Assembly: GCF_001049495.1 (NCBI RefSeq)
Contig: NZ_CDWI01000014.1
Coordinates: forward strand, 310,001 to 374,000
From: Microbacterium sp. 3J1
GTDB taxonomy: Bacteria; Actinomycetota; Actinomycetes; Actinomycetales; Microbacteriaceae
Length of the DNA stretch: 64,000 nt
Direction: 5' to 3'
The notes under the pieces were generated by a model, which was given only the letters and a program-made list of their open reading frames with translations, had not been told where the DNA came from and searched no databases. The stretch's first letter is position 1; each line of letters opens with the position of its first letter. Shown piece by piece: positions 35,540-44,976 of this stretch. The position numbers were made by a program, and so were the translations under genes.

Positions 35540-37372
35540 GTGGTCCAGTTTGAAGTCCCCGCCGTCGTCCCCGCCGACCCCGAGGGGAACGTGGCCGACC
35601 TGCTGGCGAAGCGCGTCGAGGCCACCCCGGATCGCGCACTGTTCTCCGTGCCCGACGGAGACGGCTGGCGCGACATCTCCGCCGCCGACTTCGAGGCCGC
35701 GGTCATCGCGCTCGCCAAGGGCTTCGTCGCCGCGGGCATCCAGCCCGGCGAGAAGGTGGGCTTCCTCGCCCGCACCACCTACGAGTGGACGCTCGTCGAC
35801 TTCGCACTCTTCTACGCGGGCGCCGTCATGGTCCCGATCTACGAGACGAGCTCGCCGTCGCAGATCCAGTGGATCCTCGAGGACTCGGGCGCCATCGCCC
35901 TCATCGTCGAGTCTCCCGAGCACTACGCCAAGGTGGACGAGGTGCGCGGAGACCTGCCGCTCCTCCGCGAGGTCTGGCAGCTCCACCTCGACGCCATCGG
36001 CACGCTCACGGCTCAGGGCTCGTCGGTGACGGATGCCGAGATCGCGCGTCTCCGCAGCATCGCGGTGGGCTCCGACATCGCGACACTCATCTACACGTCC
36101 GGCTCGACCGGGCGACCCAAGGGCTGCGTGCTCACGCACAGCAACTTCGTCGAGCTGTCACGCAACTCCGCCAAGGCCCTCGACGCGGTCGTGCAGACGC
36201 CGGGCTCCTCGACGCTGCTGTTCATCACCACCGCGCACGTCTTCGCGCGCTTCATCTCGATCCTCAACATCCACGCCGGCGTGCGCACCGGCCACCAGCC
36301 CGACACGCGCCAGCTCCTGCCGGCACTGGGATCCTTCAAGCCGACCTTCCTGCTCGCGGTGCCGCGTGTCTTCGAGAAGGTCTACAACTCGGCGGAGCAG
36401 AAGGCCGAGGCCGGTGGCAAGGGCAAGATCTTCCGTGCGGCGGCGGACGTCGCGATCGAGCACTCGAAGCTGCTGGAGGAGGGCAAGAGCATCCCCTTCG
36501 GCATGAAGCTCAAGTTCGCACTGTTCAACAAGCTCGTCTACGGCAAGCTGCGTGATGCGATGGGCGGGCGCGTGGTCTACGCGGTGTCCGGATCCGCTCC
36601 GCTCGGCGCGCGCCTCGGCCACTTCTTCCACAGCCTCGGCGTCGTCATCCTCGAGGGCTACGGCCTCACGGAGACCACGGCTCCCGCCACGGTCAACCTC
36701 GCCGACAAGTCGAAGATCGGCACCGTCGGACCCGCGCTCCCCGGCGTGGGCGTGCGCCTCGCCGACGACGGCGAGATCGAGGTCCGCGGCATCAACGTCT
36801 TCAAGGAGTACTGGAACAACCCCGAGGCCACGGCCGAGGCGTTCAGCGACGGAGGATGGTTCCACACCGGGGACATCGGAAGCTTCGACTCCGAGGGATT
36901 CCTCACGATCACGGGACGCAAGAAGGAGATCATCGTCACGGCGGGCGGCAAGAACGTCGCGCCCGCTGCCCTCGAGGACCCGATCCGGGCGAACCCGATC
37001 ATCGGTCAGGTGGTGGTCGTGGGCGATCAGCGCCCCTTCATCTCGGCACTCATCACTCTCGACCCGGAAATGCTCCCGACCTGGCTCGCCAACAACGGTC
37101 TCGACAAGGAGATGTCCCTGACCGCGGCGTCGAAGAACGAGGCCGTCCGCGCAGAGATCCAGAGGGCGGTGGATGCCGCGAACACCCACGTCTCCCGCGC
37201 CGAGTCGATCCGCAAGTTCACCATCCTCGACAGCGAGTGGACCGAGGCGTCTGGCCACCTCACCCCGAAGCTGTCCATCAAGCGGAACGTCATCATGAGC
37301 GACTTCGCCGACGAGATCACGGCGATCTACGACGAGCCCGTCTCCACGACCAACGTCGCCATCGGCGGCTGA
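35540..37372 (+). CDS. Long-chain fatty acid--CoA ligase, FadD15 type
   Basis: AMP-forming ligase that activates fatty acids to acyl-CoA. 610 residues. P-loop-like YTSGSTGRPKG near residue 186, then ITTAHVFARF, AVSGSAPLGARLGHFF, ILEGYGLTETTAP (near 373) and WFHTGDIG. The C-terminal lid has TGRKKEIIVTAGGKNVAP and ends in a Lys motif LTPKLSIKRN. The GTG at 35540 has AAGGAG 5 bases upstream; earlier in-frame codons lack one. Homologues stand in the same region as fadD15 in mycobacteria. A terminator follows. Confidence 0.94.
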   Translation: MVQFEVPAVVPADPEGNVADLLAKRVEATPDRALFSVPDGDGWRDISAADFEAAVIALAKGFVAAGIQPGEKVGFLARTTYEWTLVDFALFYAGAVMVPIYETSSPSQIQWILEDSGAIALIVESPEHYAKVDEVRGDLPLLREVWQLHLDAIGTLTAQGSSVTDAEIARLRSIAVGSDIATLIYTSGSTGRPKGCVLTHSNFVELSRNSAKALDAVVQTPGSSTLLFITTAHVFARFISILNIHAGVRTGHQPDTRQLLPALGSFKPTFLLAVPRVFEKVYNSAEQKAEAGGKGKIFRAAADVAIEHSKLLEEGKSIPFGMKLKFALFNKLVYGKLRDAMGGRVVYAVSGSAPLGARLGHFFHSLGVVILEGYGLTETTAPATVNLADKSKIGTVGPALPGVGVRLADDGEIEVRGINVFKEYWNNPEATAEAFSDGGWFHTGDIGSFDSEGFLTITGRKKEIIVTAGGKNVAPAALEDPIRANPIIGQVVVVGDQRPFISALITLDPEMLPTWLANNGLDKEMSLTAASKNEAVRAEIQRAVDAANTHVSRAESIRKFTILDSEWTEASGHLTPKLSIKRNVIMSDFADEITAIYDEPVSTTNVAIGG

Positions 37373-37387
37373 GACGCCGCCGGACAC

Positions 37388-37421
37388 GGAGAAAGGCCCC
37401 GCTTCGGCGGGGCCTTTCTCC
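37388..37421. terminator. TTCG-loop bidirectional terminator
   Basis: Perfect 15-bp stem (37388-37402 with 37407-37421) closed by a TTCG tetraloop, 15 bases after the ligase stop and 16 bases beyond the def stop. It serves both convergent genes. Confidence 0.9.
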
Positions 37422-37437
37422 GTTCATGGGTGACGGG

Positions 37438-37929
37438 TCAGAACCAGGCGCTCTCGCGCACCTCGCGCATGGCCCGCTTGCGCGTCTCCGGGTCGAGACG
37501 CGAGAGATACAGCATGCCGTCGAGGTGATCGGTCTCGTGCTGCAGAGCCTGGGCCAGCAGACCCTCGCCCTCGAGCACGACGGGCTGCCCGTCGAGATCG
37601 ATCCCCTCCACGCGAGCCCACGGGTAGCGAAGGGCGTCGTGCCAGAGACCGGGAACGGAGAGACAGCCCTCGCCGGTCGGCACCGGCTCTCCCCTGACCT
37701 CGGTCAGCACCGGGTTGATGACGTAGCCGATGTCGCCGTCGATGTTGTAGCTGAAGGCGCGGAGCGCCACACCGATCTGCGGCGCGGCCACACCCGCACG
37801 ACCCGGCAGCTCCACGGTGTCGACAAGGTCGGCGACCAGGGCGCGGGCCCCGTCGTCGAGCTGCTCGATCAGAGCGCACTTCGTGCGGAGCACGGGGTCG
37901 CCGAAGACCCGGATCTCACGAACCGACAT
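37438..37929 (-). CDS. def: Peptide deformylase
   Basis: Removes the formyl group from new polypeptides. 163 residues with all three metal motifs: GVAAPQIG (Gln51), EGCLS (Cys89) and HETDHLDG (His131, Glu132, His135). The first motif is the variant [11 protein letters not shown] instead of GxGLAAxQ. The ATG at 37929 shares one base with the stop of the upstream MinD-like ATPase gene (TGATG), so translation is coupled. The pairing with an ATPase is not typical for def, which is often next to fmt. Could be one of two deformylases in the genome. Confidence 0.95.
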   Translation of the reverse strand: MSVREIRVFGDPVLRTKCALIEQLDDGARALVADLVDTVELPGRAGVAAPQIGVALRAFSYNIDGDIGYVINPVLTEVRGEPVPTGEGCLSVPGLWHDALRYPWARVEGIDLDGQPVVLEGEGLLAQALQHETDHLDGMLYLSRLDPETRKRAMREVRESAWF

Positions 37930-39824
37930 CAGGCGCCCTTCGTCCGCAGACCCTCGACGAGGAGCGCAGCGAGTTCGCGCGCGGCAACCCGCGTCTCCGG
38001 CTGGAGGTTGGCGAACACGATCGTGCCGCCGCCGGCGATCTGGGCGTCGTACGGCATGCGCACGACATGCTGTGTGCGGGTGCGGAAGTGCGCCTCCAGC
38101 TCGTTCAGACGCACCAGCGGAGCCCCCGGCGTCGACTGGTTCAGCACGACGATGGCCTCCCGAGCCTGCTCCGCGTATCCGTTCGTCTCCAACCAGGTCA
38201 GCGTCTCGGACGCCAGCCGGGCCTCATCGACGCTCAGCCCCGAGACGATCACGATCTGATCGGCGAGGTCGAGCGTGGCCGACATGACCGAGTGCACGAT
38301 GCCGGTGCCCGTGTCGGTGAGGACGAGTGAGTAGTAGTGCGCCGCCACTCCGGCGACATCCCGGTAGTCGCTGTCGCTGAACGCCTCGGCGATGCGCGGG
38401 TCGGTGTCGGAGGCGAGCACGTCGAGACGGGTGGCATCGCGAGCAACGATCGCGGAGATGTCGTGATATCCCCTGACCTCCTCGTGGATGCGCACCAGAT
38501 CGCGGACGGTGCGGGTGTGCTGCGGACGGACGATGCGCTCGGCCAGGGTGCCGCGATCGGGATTGGCGTCGACTGCGATCACGCGGTCGTCGCGGGCATC
38601 GGCCAGAGCCATCCCGAGCAGTGCCGTGATGGTCGTCTTGCCGACGCCGCCCTTGCGGGACAGCACAGGCACGAAGCGCGCCCCGCCGACGAGCGGCGCG
38701 GCGATCCGCGCGGAGAGGGCCTTGCGCTCCCGCGCACGCCGTCCGTCGCCGATATTGATGCGGCGACCCGAGATCGTGTAGAGGAAGTGGCTCCACGCGC
38801 CCTCGGGCTCGGGCTTGCTCATGCGGTGCGGGTCGAGCAGGCGGTCGGCCGTCAGCAGATCCGCGCTCTCGCGCGACGAGTCGCCGAGGTCGTCGAGCCG
38901 CTTCGAGCTGAGGTGCATGTCTGCACGCGTCGAACGCGTCGTTCGCGGAACGGCGCTCTTGTCGGGGATCTCCACAGCGGTGCTCTCCTTCGTGGCGGGC
39001 CGGATGCGAGTGGGGGCTGTGCGCGATGCGGCCCGCGCATCGATGTCGGCCTTGGCGCGGGCGATGAACGCAGCGGCGGCCGCCGCCTCCTCGGCCGCGG
39101 CATCCGAGCCGCGGTCCGGAGCGGGAGCTGCCTGCGGCGTCGTCACGGTGGGTGCCGTGGTCGCCGGTGAGGAGACACCCTCGGGCACGGCGGTCGGCTC
39201 CGCCTCGGGCTCCGGCGCGGGAGCGGGTTCCGGCGCGCGAGTCGATTCTGTCTCCGACTCGGCATGCGCGTCGCTTCCCCGCTCCGGCTCCGGCTCGGGC
39301 TCGGGTTGCGGGTCGGGCTCGGGATCCACTTCCGCCGCGTCGTCCAGCACGGGAGATTCGGGATCCGTTGCCTTCTCCGGACGCTCTGCGTCGTTCGCCG
39401 TCGGCCCGGGGTCCTGCTCCCATTCCGCCTCAGGATCGACCTCAGGCTCGGCATCCGGCTCGACCTCAGACTCGGCATCCGCCTGCTGGTCCGGGTCGAT
39501 CAGCGACTCGCGAGCCTCCGCCGGCTCCGGAGGCAGCTCGATGATCATGGGCCCGAGGGGCGCGCTCGAGATCTCCGTCGTCGCGACGGTCTCCGCTGCA
39601 GCCTTCGACGCGGCGACCGGCTCGTCGATGATCAGATCGGCGACGATCTCCCCGTCGACGACTCCGTCGTCTTCGAGGTCGTCGTCCTCGTCCTTGGGCA
39701 TCACGACGCTCACCTGCGCGGTGTTGCCGAGGATGCCGATGACCGCCGTATCCAAGGAGGCGGCGTCGTCGAGCACCCCCCTGGACTCCTCGTCCGGCGG
39801 TTCTGCCATGTTCTTCGGGGTCAC
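37929..39824 (-). CDS. MinD/ParA-like ATPase with long disordered N-terminus
   Basis: 631 residues. The first ~350 residues are low complexity: an N-terminal segment ([20 protein letters not shown]), a highly acidic Glu/Pro/Asp region about residues 110-220, and Ala-rich stretches. A MinD/ParA ATPase domain then starts around 383, with a deviant Walker A (KGGVGKTT, about 391-398), DANPDRG and [10 protein letters not shown]. ATPases of this plan occur in actinobacteria near ESX loci (EspI-like) or free-standing; none of the ESX genes is seen here. The GTG at 39824 has GGAG 7 bases upstream. It is coupled to def. Its function is unknown; membrane or nucleoid positioning is possible. Confidence 0.8.
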   Translation of the reverse strand: MTPKNMAEPPDEESRGVLDDAASLDTAVIGILGNTAQVSVVMPKDEDDDLEDDGVVDGEIVADLIIDEPVAASKAAAETVATTEISSAPLGPMIIELPPEPAEARESLIDPDQQADAESEVEPDAEPEVDPEAEWEQDPGPTANDAERPEKATDPESPVLDDAAEVDPEPDPQPEPEPEPERGSDAHAESETESTRAPEPAPAPEPEAEPTAVPEGVSSPATTAPTVTTPQAAPAPDRGSDAAAEEAAAAAAFIARAKADIDARAASRTAPTRIRPATKESTAVEIPDKSAVPRTTRSTRADMHLSSKRLDDLGDSSRESADLLTADRLLDPHRMSKPEPEGAWSHFLYTISGRRINIGDGRRARERKALSARIAAPLVGGARFVPVLSRKGGVGKTTITALLGMALADARDDRVIAVDANPDRGTLAERIVRPQHTRTVRDLVRIHEEVRGYHDISAIVARDATRLDVLASDTDPRIAEAFSDSDYRDVAGVAAHYYSLVLTDTGTGIVHSVMSATLDLADQIVIVSGLSVDEARLASETLTWLETNGYAEQAREAIVVLNQSTPGAPLVRLNELEAHFRTRTQHVVRMPYDAQIAGGGTIVFANLQPETRVAARELAALLVEGLRTKGA

Positions 39825-39890
39825 GATGTCACTCCAAGCCTGGGCGGGCCTCGGGTGCACTACGACGAGCGCGGCCCGCGCCCGACAAGA

Positions 39891-42800
39891 TTAGTGTGCC
39901 GGACGGATGACGACCAAAAGATCCCCGGCGTCCACCTGCTGCGTCGCACCGATCGCCAGGCGTTCGACCACGCCGTCGACCGGCGTCGTGATGGCCGCTT
40001 CCATCTTCATGGCCTCGATCGATGCGACCGGCTCGCCCGCTCGCACCGAAGCCCCGATCTCCACCTTGAGCGTCACGACGCCCGAGAACGGCGCGGCCAC
40101 CTGACCGGCCACCGAGGTGTCGGCCTTCTCCACCTCATGCACGTCGACGGCGACCGACCGGTCTCGGACGAAGACGGGCCGCAGCTGACCGTTGAGCGTC
40201 GTCATGACTGTCCGCATGCCCTTCTCGTCCGGGTCGCCGATGGCTTCGAGCCCGACGTAGAGCTGCACGCCCCGATCGATCTCGACGAGATGCTCCTGCC
40301 CCTGCACGAGTCCATAGAGGTAGTCGCCCGTGTCGAGCACAGAGAGATCACCGTAGAGCTCGCGCATCTCCGTGAATTCGCGCATCGGCGCGGGGAACAA
40401 CAGCGTGTTGAGGCGCGCACGACGGGTGGTGCTGTCTCCCGCCAGTGCTGCCTCGTCGTCAGCGGAGATCTCGGTCATGCCGGTGCGGACCGCTCGTCCG
40501 GCCAGCACCTTGGATCGGAACGGCTCCGGCCAACCTCCGGGGAGGTCGCCGAGCTCGCCGGCCATGAATCCGACCACAGAGTCCGGGACGTCGTACTTCT
40601 CGGGGTTCGCCTCGAAGTCAGCCGGGTCCGCTTTCACGGCGGCCAGGTGCAGCGCGAGATCGCCGACGACCTTCGACGACGGCGTCACCTTCGGGACGCG
40701 CCCGAGGATGCGGTCGGCGGCGGCGTACATGTCCTCGATGAGCTCGAAGTCGTCCGCCAGGCCCAGCGCCTTGGCCTGCTGACGCAGGTTGGACAGCTGT
40801 CCCCCGGGGATCTCGTGGTGGTACACACGTCCGGTGGGCCCGGGCAGACCCGACTCGAACGGCGCGTACGCCCGCCGCACCGCTTCCCAGTACGGCTCGA
40901 GGTCCGACACCGCCGACAGGTCGATGCCGCTGTCGCGGTCGGTATGCGCGAGCGCGGCGACGAGCGAGGACAGCGACGGCTGGCTGGTGGTGCCCGAGAG
41001 CGGCGCGGATGCCGCATCCACCGCGTCGACCCCCGCAGCGCTGGCCGCGAGCAGGGTCGCGAGTTGACCGCCGGGGGTGTCGTGCGTGTGCAGGTGCACC
41101 GGCAGATCGAAGCGCTCGCGCAGCGCGCCCACGAGCTTCGCCGCAGCGGCCGGGCGGAGGAGACCGGCCATGTCCTTGATGGCGAGGATGTGCGCACCTG
41201 CGCCGACGATCTGGTCGGCGAGCCGCAGGTAGTAGTCGAGGGTGTAGAGGTCCTCGGCCGGATTCAGCAGGTCCCCCGTGTAGCAGAGGGCGACCTCGGC
41301 CACGGCCGTGCCGGTGCCGCGGACGGCCTCGATCGCCGGACGCATCTGCTCGACGTCGTTGAGGGCGTCGAAGATCCTGAAGATGTCGACGCCGCTCGAC
41401 GCCGCCTCCGTCACGAAGGCCTCGGTGACCGCTGTCGGGTAGGGCGTGTAGCCCACGGTGTTGCGCCCGCGCAGCAGCATCTGGATCGCCACGTTCGGCA
41501 GCGCCTCGCGCAGCTTGTCGAGGCGTTCCCAGGGATCCTCGCCGAGGAATCGCAGCGCGACGTCATAGGTGGCTCCTCCCCACGCCTCGACGGAGAGGAG
41601 ACCCGGCGTCAGCCGGGAGATATACGGGGCCACCGCGACGAGGTCCTTCGTCCGCACGCGGGTCGCGAGCAGCGACTGGTGCGCGTCGCGGAACGTCGTG
41701 TCTGTGATCGCGAGGGCGGTCTGCTCGCGAAGGCTCCGAGCGAAGCGCTCCGGCCCGAGCTCGAGGAGGCGTTGGCGGGAGCCGGCAACCGGCTCGGCCG
41801 TCACGTCGATCGTCGGCAGCTTGGTCCGCGGGTCCGGCGAGTGCGGGTGGAGGCCGTTCGGCTTGTTCACGGTGACGTCGACGAGCCAGTTCAGGATCCT
41901 CGTGCCGCGGTCCTTCGACTCTCGTCCGCGCAGCAGTTCGGGCCGCTCGTCGATGAAGCCGGTGCTCACGTCTCCGGCGATGAACGCATCGTCGTCGAGC
42001 AGGGCCTGCAGGAACGGGATGTTCGTCGAGACGCCGCGGATGCGGAATTCGGCCAGCGCGCGTCGGGCGCGGGCGACCGCCGCGGGGTAATCGCGTCCGC
42101 GACAGGTGAGCTTCGCGAGCATCGAGTCGAAGTGCGGGCTGATCTGAGCGCCCTGGTGCACGGTCCCGCCGTCGAGACGGATGCCGGCGCCGCCGGGCGA
42201 CCGGTACGTGGTGATCTTCCCGGTGTCGGGACGGAAGCCCTGAGTGGGATCCTCGGTCGTGATCCGGCACTGGAGCGCCGCGCCGCGGACCTGCAGGTTC
42301 TCCTGATGCAGCCCGAGGTCGGCGAGGGTCTGCCCCGAGGCGATGCGCATCTGGCTCTGCACCAGGTCGACGTCGGCGATCTCCTCGGTCACGGTGTGCT
42401 CGACCTGGATGCGGGGGTTCATCTCGATGAAGACGACCTCGCCCGCCCGCTCCCCCGCTGTCTCGAGGAGGAACTCGACCGTTCCCGCGTTCTCGTAGCC
42501 GATGGACCGAGCGAAGGCGACGGCGTATCCGTGGAGAGCGGTACGGATGCCGTCGTCCAGGTTCGGGGCGGGCGCGATCTCGACGACCTTCTGATGCCGA
42601 CGCTGCACCGAGCAGTCCCGCTCGAACAGGTGCACTGTCTCGCCCGTCTTGTCGGCGAGGATCTGAACTTCGATGTGCCGCGGCCTCACGACCGCCTGCT
42701 CGAGGAACATGCGCGCATCGCCGAAGGCGCTCGCGGCCTCCCGCATCGCCTCCGCGAGTGCCGGGGCGAGTTCCGCCGCGGTCTCGACGCGGCGCATACC

Positions 42801-43298
42801 ACGGCCTCCACCGCCGGCGACGGCCTTGGCGAAGAGAGGGAAGCCGATCTCCTCGGCCTGGGCGACGAGCGCGTCGACGTCGTCCGACGCTTCGGTCGAC
42901 CGCAGCACGGGGACGCCCGCCTCGACCGCGTGACGTTTCGCCTCGACCTTGTTGCCCGCCATCTCCAGCACGTTCGCCGGAGGCCCGATGAAGACGATCC
43001 CGTTCGCCGCCGCCTTCTCCGCCAGCTCCGGGTTCTCCGAGAGGAAGCCGTAGCCGGGGTAGATGGCGTCGGCCCCCGCCTCCTTGGCGACGCGGATGAT
43101 CTCGTCGACATCGAGGTACGCGCGAACCGGATGCCCGCGCTCGCCGATCTCGTACGCCTCGTCCGCCTTGAGCCGGTGGACCGAGCCCCGGTCCTCGTGC
43201 GGGAAGACGGCCACCGTCCTCGCCCCGACTTCGTAGGCCGCACGGAACGCACGGATCGCGATCTCGCCGCGGTTCGCCACAAGGATCTTCTGGAACAT
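39891..43298 (-). CDS. pyc: Pyruvate carboxylase
   Basis: Biotin enzyme that makes oxaloacetate from pyruvate, bicarbonate and ATP, replenishing the TCA cycle. 1135 residues, single-chain type. Biotin carboxylase (about 1-450) with MFQKILVANRGEIAIR, GGGGRGMR and EMNPRIQVEHTVTEE; carboxyltransferase (about 530-800) with DTTFRDAHQSLLATRVR and HTHDTPGG; C-terminal biotin carrier with EAMKMEA, biotin on Lys1098. The ATG at 43298 has AGAGG upstream and opens directly into the first conserved motif; upstream codons have no family match. Divergent from the ParA gene. Confidence 0.97.
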   Translation of the reverse strand: MFQKILVANRGEIAIRAFRAAYEVGARTVAVFPHEDRGSVHRLKADEAYEIGERGHPVRAYLDVDEIIRVAKEAGADAIYPGYGFLSENPELAEKAAANGIVFIGPPANVLEMAGNKVEAKRHAVEAGVPVLRSTEASDDVDALVAQAEEIGFPLFAKAVAGGGGRGMRRVETAAELAPALAEAMREAASAFGDARMFLEQAVVRPRHIEVQILADKTGETVHLFERDCSVQRRHQKVVEIAPAPNLDDGIRTALHGYAVAFARSIGYENAGTVEFLLETAGERAGEVVFIEMNPRIQVEHTVTEEIADVDLVQSQMRIASGQTLADLGLHQENLQVRGAALQCRITTEDPTQGFRPDTGKITTYRSPGGAGIRLDGGTVHQGAQISPHFDSMLAKLTCRGRDYPAAVARARRALAEFRIRGVSTNIPFLQALLDDDAFIAGDVSTGFIDERPELLRGRESKDRGTRILNWLVDVTVNKPNGLHPHSPDPRTKLPTIDVTAEPVAGSRQRLLELGPERFARSLREQTALAITDTTFRDAHQSLLATRVRTKDLVAVAPYISRLTPGLLSVEAWGGATYDVALRFLGEDPWERLDKLREALPNVAIQMLLRGRNTVGYTPYPTAVTEAFVTEAASSGVDIFRIFDALNDVEQMRPAIEAVRGTGTAVAEVALCYTGDLLNPAEDLYTLDYYLRLADQIVGAGAHILAIKDMAGLLRPAAAAKLVGALRERFDLPVHLHTHDTPGGQLATLLAASAAGVDAVDAASAPLSGTTSQPSLSSLVAALAHTDRDSGIDLSAVSDLEPYWEAVRRAYAPFESGLPGPTGRVYHHEIPGGQLSNLRQQAKALGLADDFELIEDMYAAADRILGRVPKVTPSSKVVGDLALHLAAVKADPADFEANPEKYDVPDSVVGFMAGELGDLPGGWPEPFRSKVLAGRAVRTGMTEISADDEAALAGDSTTRRARLNTLLFPAPMREFTEMRELYGDLSVLDTGDYLYGLVQGQEHLVEIDRGVQLYVGLEAIGDPDEKGMRTVMTTLNGQLRPVFVRDRSVAVDVHEVEKADTSVAGQVAAPFSGVVTLKVEIGASVRAGEPVASIEAMKMEAAITTPVDGVVERLAIGATQQVDAGDLLVVIRPAH

Positions 43299-43378
43299 GC
43301 ACACCTCTGGGAGCTCGATGCGCGGCGTTTTCGGCACGCATGGGGCGGGGCTGAGTGTGCACCCAGCTTAGGGGCAGG

Positions 43379-43384
43379 TAACGT
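43379..43384 (+). promoter_or_regulatory. -10 element of the ParA gene
   Basis: TAACGT ends 7 bases before the GTG at 43392; TGTGCA lies 17 bases upstream as a weak -35. A leaderless start is likely. Confidence 0.45.
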
Positions 43385-43391
43385 GGTGTTC

Positions 43392-44204
43392 GTGCACGTA
43401 CTCAGCGTCAGCTCTCTCAAGGGAGGCGTCGGCAAGACCACCGTGACCCTCGGCCTGGCCTCAGCGGCCTTCGCCCGTGGTGTCCGGACGCTCGTCGTCG
43501 ACCTCGATCCGCAGTCCGATGTGTCCACGGGAATGGACATCCAGGTGGCCGGTCGCCTCAACATCGCCGACGTCCTGGCGAACCCGAAGGAGAAGGTCGT
43601 CCGCCAGGCGATCACCTCCAGCGGCTGGGCCAAGGTGCACGCAGGAACCATCGACGTGCTGATCGGCAGCCCGTCCGCCATCAACTTCGACGGCCCCCAC
43701 CCGAGCGTCCGCGACGTGTGGAAGCTCGAAGAGGCTCTCGCCGCTGTCGAGAGCGACTACGACCTCGTCCTCATCGACTGCGCCCCCTCGCTCAACGCCC
43801 TCACGCGCACGGCATGGGCCGCCAGCGACCGCGTGATGGTCGTGACCGAGCCCGGTCTCTTCTCGGTCGCCGCCGCCGACCGCGCGCTCCGCGCCATCGA
43901 GGAGATCCGTCGCGGGCTCTCTCCCCGCCTGCAGCCTCTCGGCATCGTCGTGAACCGCGTGCGTCCGCAGTCGATCGAGCACCAGTTCCGCATCAAGGAG
44001 CTGCGCGACATGTTCGGCCCGCTCGTCCTCTCCCCTCAGCTGCCCGAGCGCACGTCGCTGCAGCAGGCGCAGGGAGCCGCCAAGCCCCTGCACATCTGGC
44101 CGGGCGACTCGGCACAGGAGCTCGCCGCCGATTTCGATCAGCTGCTCGACCGCATCATCCGCACCGGCCGGATCCAGGTCGCGGAGTCGAGCGCCCAGGC
44201 CTGA
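43392..44204 (+). CDS. ParA-family ATPase
   Basis: 270 residues. Deviant Walker A KGGVGKTT at 10-17, then VVDLDPQSDVSTGMD (Walker A', switch), LVLIDCAPSLNALTRTAWAAS (Walker B) and a C-terminal ParA fold with VNRVRPQSIEHQFRIKEL. There is no N-terminal DNA-binding domain and no ParB or parS beside it, so this is an orphan ParA; in mycobacteria a comparable one (Rv1708) lies near scpA/scpB, which are not here. Possible roles are chromosome or protein-complex positioning. The GTG at 43392 was chosen for its distance to the TAACGT hexamer; two GTG codons 6 and 9 bases upstream are alternatives. Confidence 0.88.
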   Translation: MHVLSVSSLKGGVGKTTVTLGLASAAFARGVRTLVVDLDPQSDVSTGMDIQVAGRLNIADVLANPKEKVVRQAITSSGWAKVHAGTIDVLIGSPSAINFDGPHPSVRDVWKLEEALAAVESDYDLVLIDCAPSLNALTRTAWAASDRVMVVTEPGLFSVAAADRALRAIEEIRRGLSPRLQPLGIVVNRVRPQSIEHQFRIKELRDMFGPLVLSPQLPERTSLQQAQGAAKPLHIWPGDSAQELAADFDQLLDRIIRTGRIQVAESSAQA

Positions 44205-44221
44205 CCTGGCGCAGACAGCGG

Positions 44222-44251
44222 AACGGCCATCCTCTCGCGAGGGTGGCCGTT
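44222..44251 (+). terminator. Terminator after the ParA gene
   Basis: 13-bp stem with one G-T pair and a 4-base loop (44222-44234 with 44239-44251), followed by TCTTC, 17 bases beyond the stop codon. Confidence 0.75.
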
Positions 44252-44274
44252 TCTTCATGCCATACCGGCCCCGG

Positions 44275-44331
44275 CCCTGAGCTCGCCGAAGGAGCCTGAG
44301 CCTGCAAGCAGGCCCTGAGTTCGCCGAAGGG
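44275..44331. repeat. REP-like direct repeat
   Basis: Two near-identical 18-base units, CCCTGAGCTCGCCGAAGG (44275-44292) and CCCTGAGTTCGCCGAAGG (44313-44330), differ at one base. They resemble the intergenic CCCTTCGxCxxGCTCAGGG elements common in high-GC actinobacteria. The second abuts the stop codon of the merR gene. Confidence 0.6.
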
Positions 44332-44877
44332 TCAGGCGGTGCGCTTGGCGCGGCGTGCCGAGAGCTCGTCGACGGGGTCGGGAGCCGTGGCGTCGAACTG
44401 CACCAGCGTCGACTCCACCTCGCGGAGGACCTTGCCCACGGCGATGCCGAAGACGCCCTGCCCGCGGCTCACGAGATCGATGACCTCGTCGTTCGAGGTG
44501 CAGAGGTAGACGGATGCCCCATCGCTCATGAGCGTGGTGCCGGCGAGATCGCGGATGCCCGCTCGACGGAGCTCGTCGACGGCGGTGCGGATCTGCTGCA
44601 GCGAGATGCCGGTGTCCAGCAGGCTCTTCACGAGCTTGAGCACGAGGATGTCGCGGAACCCGTAGAGCCGCTGCGAACCGGAGCCGCTCGCGCCGCGCAC
44701 GGTCGGCTCGACGAGCTCGGTGCGGGCCCAGTAGTCGAGCTGACGGTAGGTGATCCCGGCCGCACGTGCCGCGACGGCGCCGCGATAGCCGACCTCGTCG
44801 TCCATGGCGGGAAGGCCGTCGGTGAAGAGGAGTTCGGTCACGAACCGCGGGTCGCCTGCACGCTCATCCGCATTCAT
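44332..44877 (-). CDS. MerR-family regulator (second MerR of the garA block)
   Basis: 181 residues. The MerR winged helix is VGYRGAVAARAAGITYRQLDYWARTELVEP, followed by SGSQRLYGFRDILVLKLVKSLLDTGISLQQIR. The C-terminal part (SDGASVYLCTSNDEVIDLVSRGQGVFGIAV) matches the actinobacterial group with Rv1830 and C. glutamicum cg1633 and lacks metal-binding cysteines. The ATG at 44877 has GGGAGG 7 bases upstream. In mycobacteria a nuclease-family gene (Rv1829) lies between this gene and ftsR; here only 99 bases separate them. The targets are unknown. Confidence 0.9.
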   Translation of the reverse strand: MNADERAGDPRFVTELLFTDGLPAMDDEVGYRGAVAARAAGITYRQLDYWARTELVEPTVRGASGSGSQRLYGFRDILVLKLVKSLLDTGISLQQIRTAVDELRRAGIRDLAGTTLMSDGASVYLCTSNDEVIDLVSRGQGVFGIAVGKVLREVESTLVQFDATAPDPVDELSARRAKRTA

Positions 44878-44976
44878 CTGAATTCCTCCCTGGAGCCGTT
44901 ACCTCCACGGTAGAGCAGCCCCCGTGCACCGGCAATGACATCCGTGCGACCCCCAAGGTGTGTCGCAATCAGTTCG

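Noticed and set aside
39150..39500. Repetitive GGCTCGG-type DNA
   Set aside because: It encodes the Glu/Pro-rich region of the MinD-like ATPase; the units are irregular and in frame.
39264..44204. Very long plus-strand open frame (about 1600 codons) antisense to pyc and the MinD-like gene
   Set aside because: It is a shadow of the GC-rich codons of pyc; only its last 270 codons, from 43392, form a real protein (ParA).
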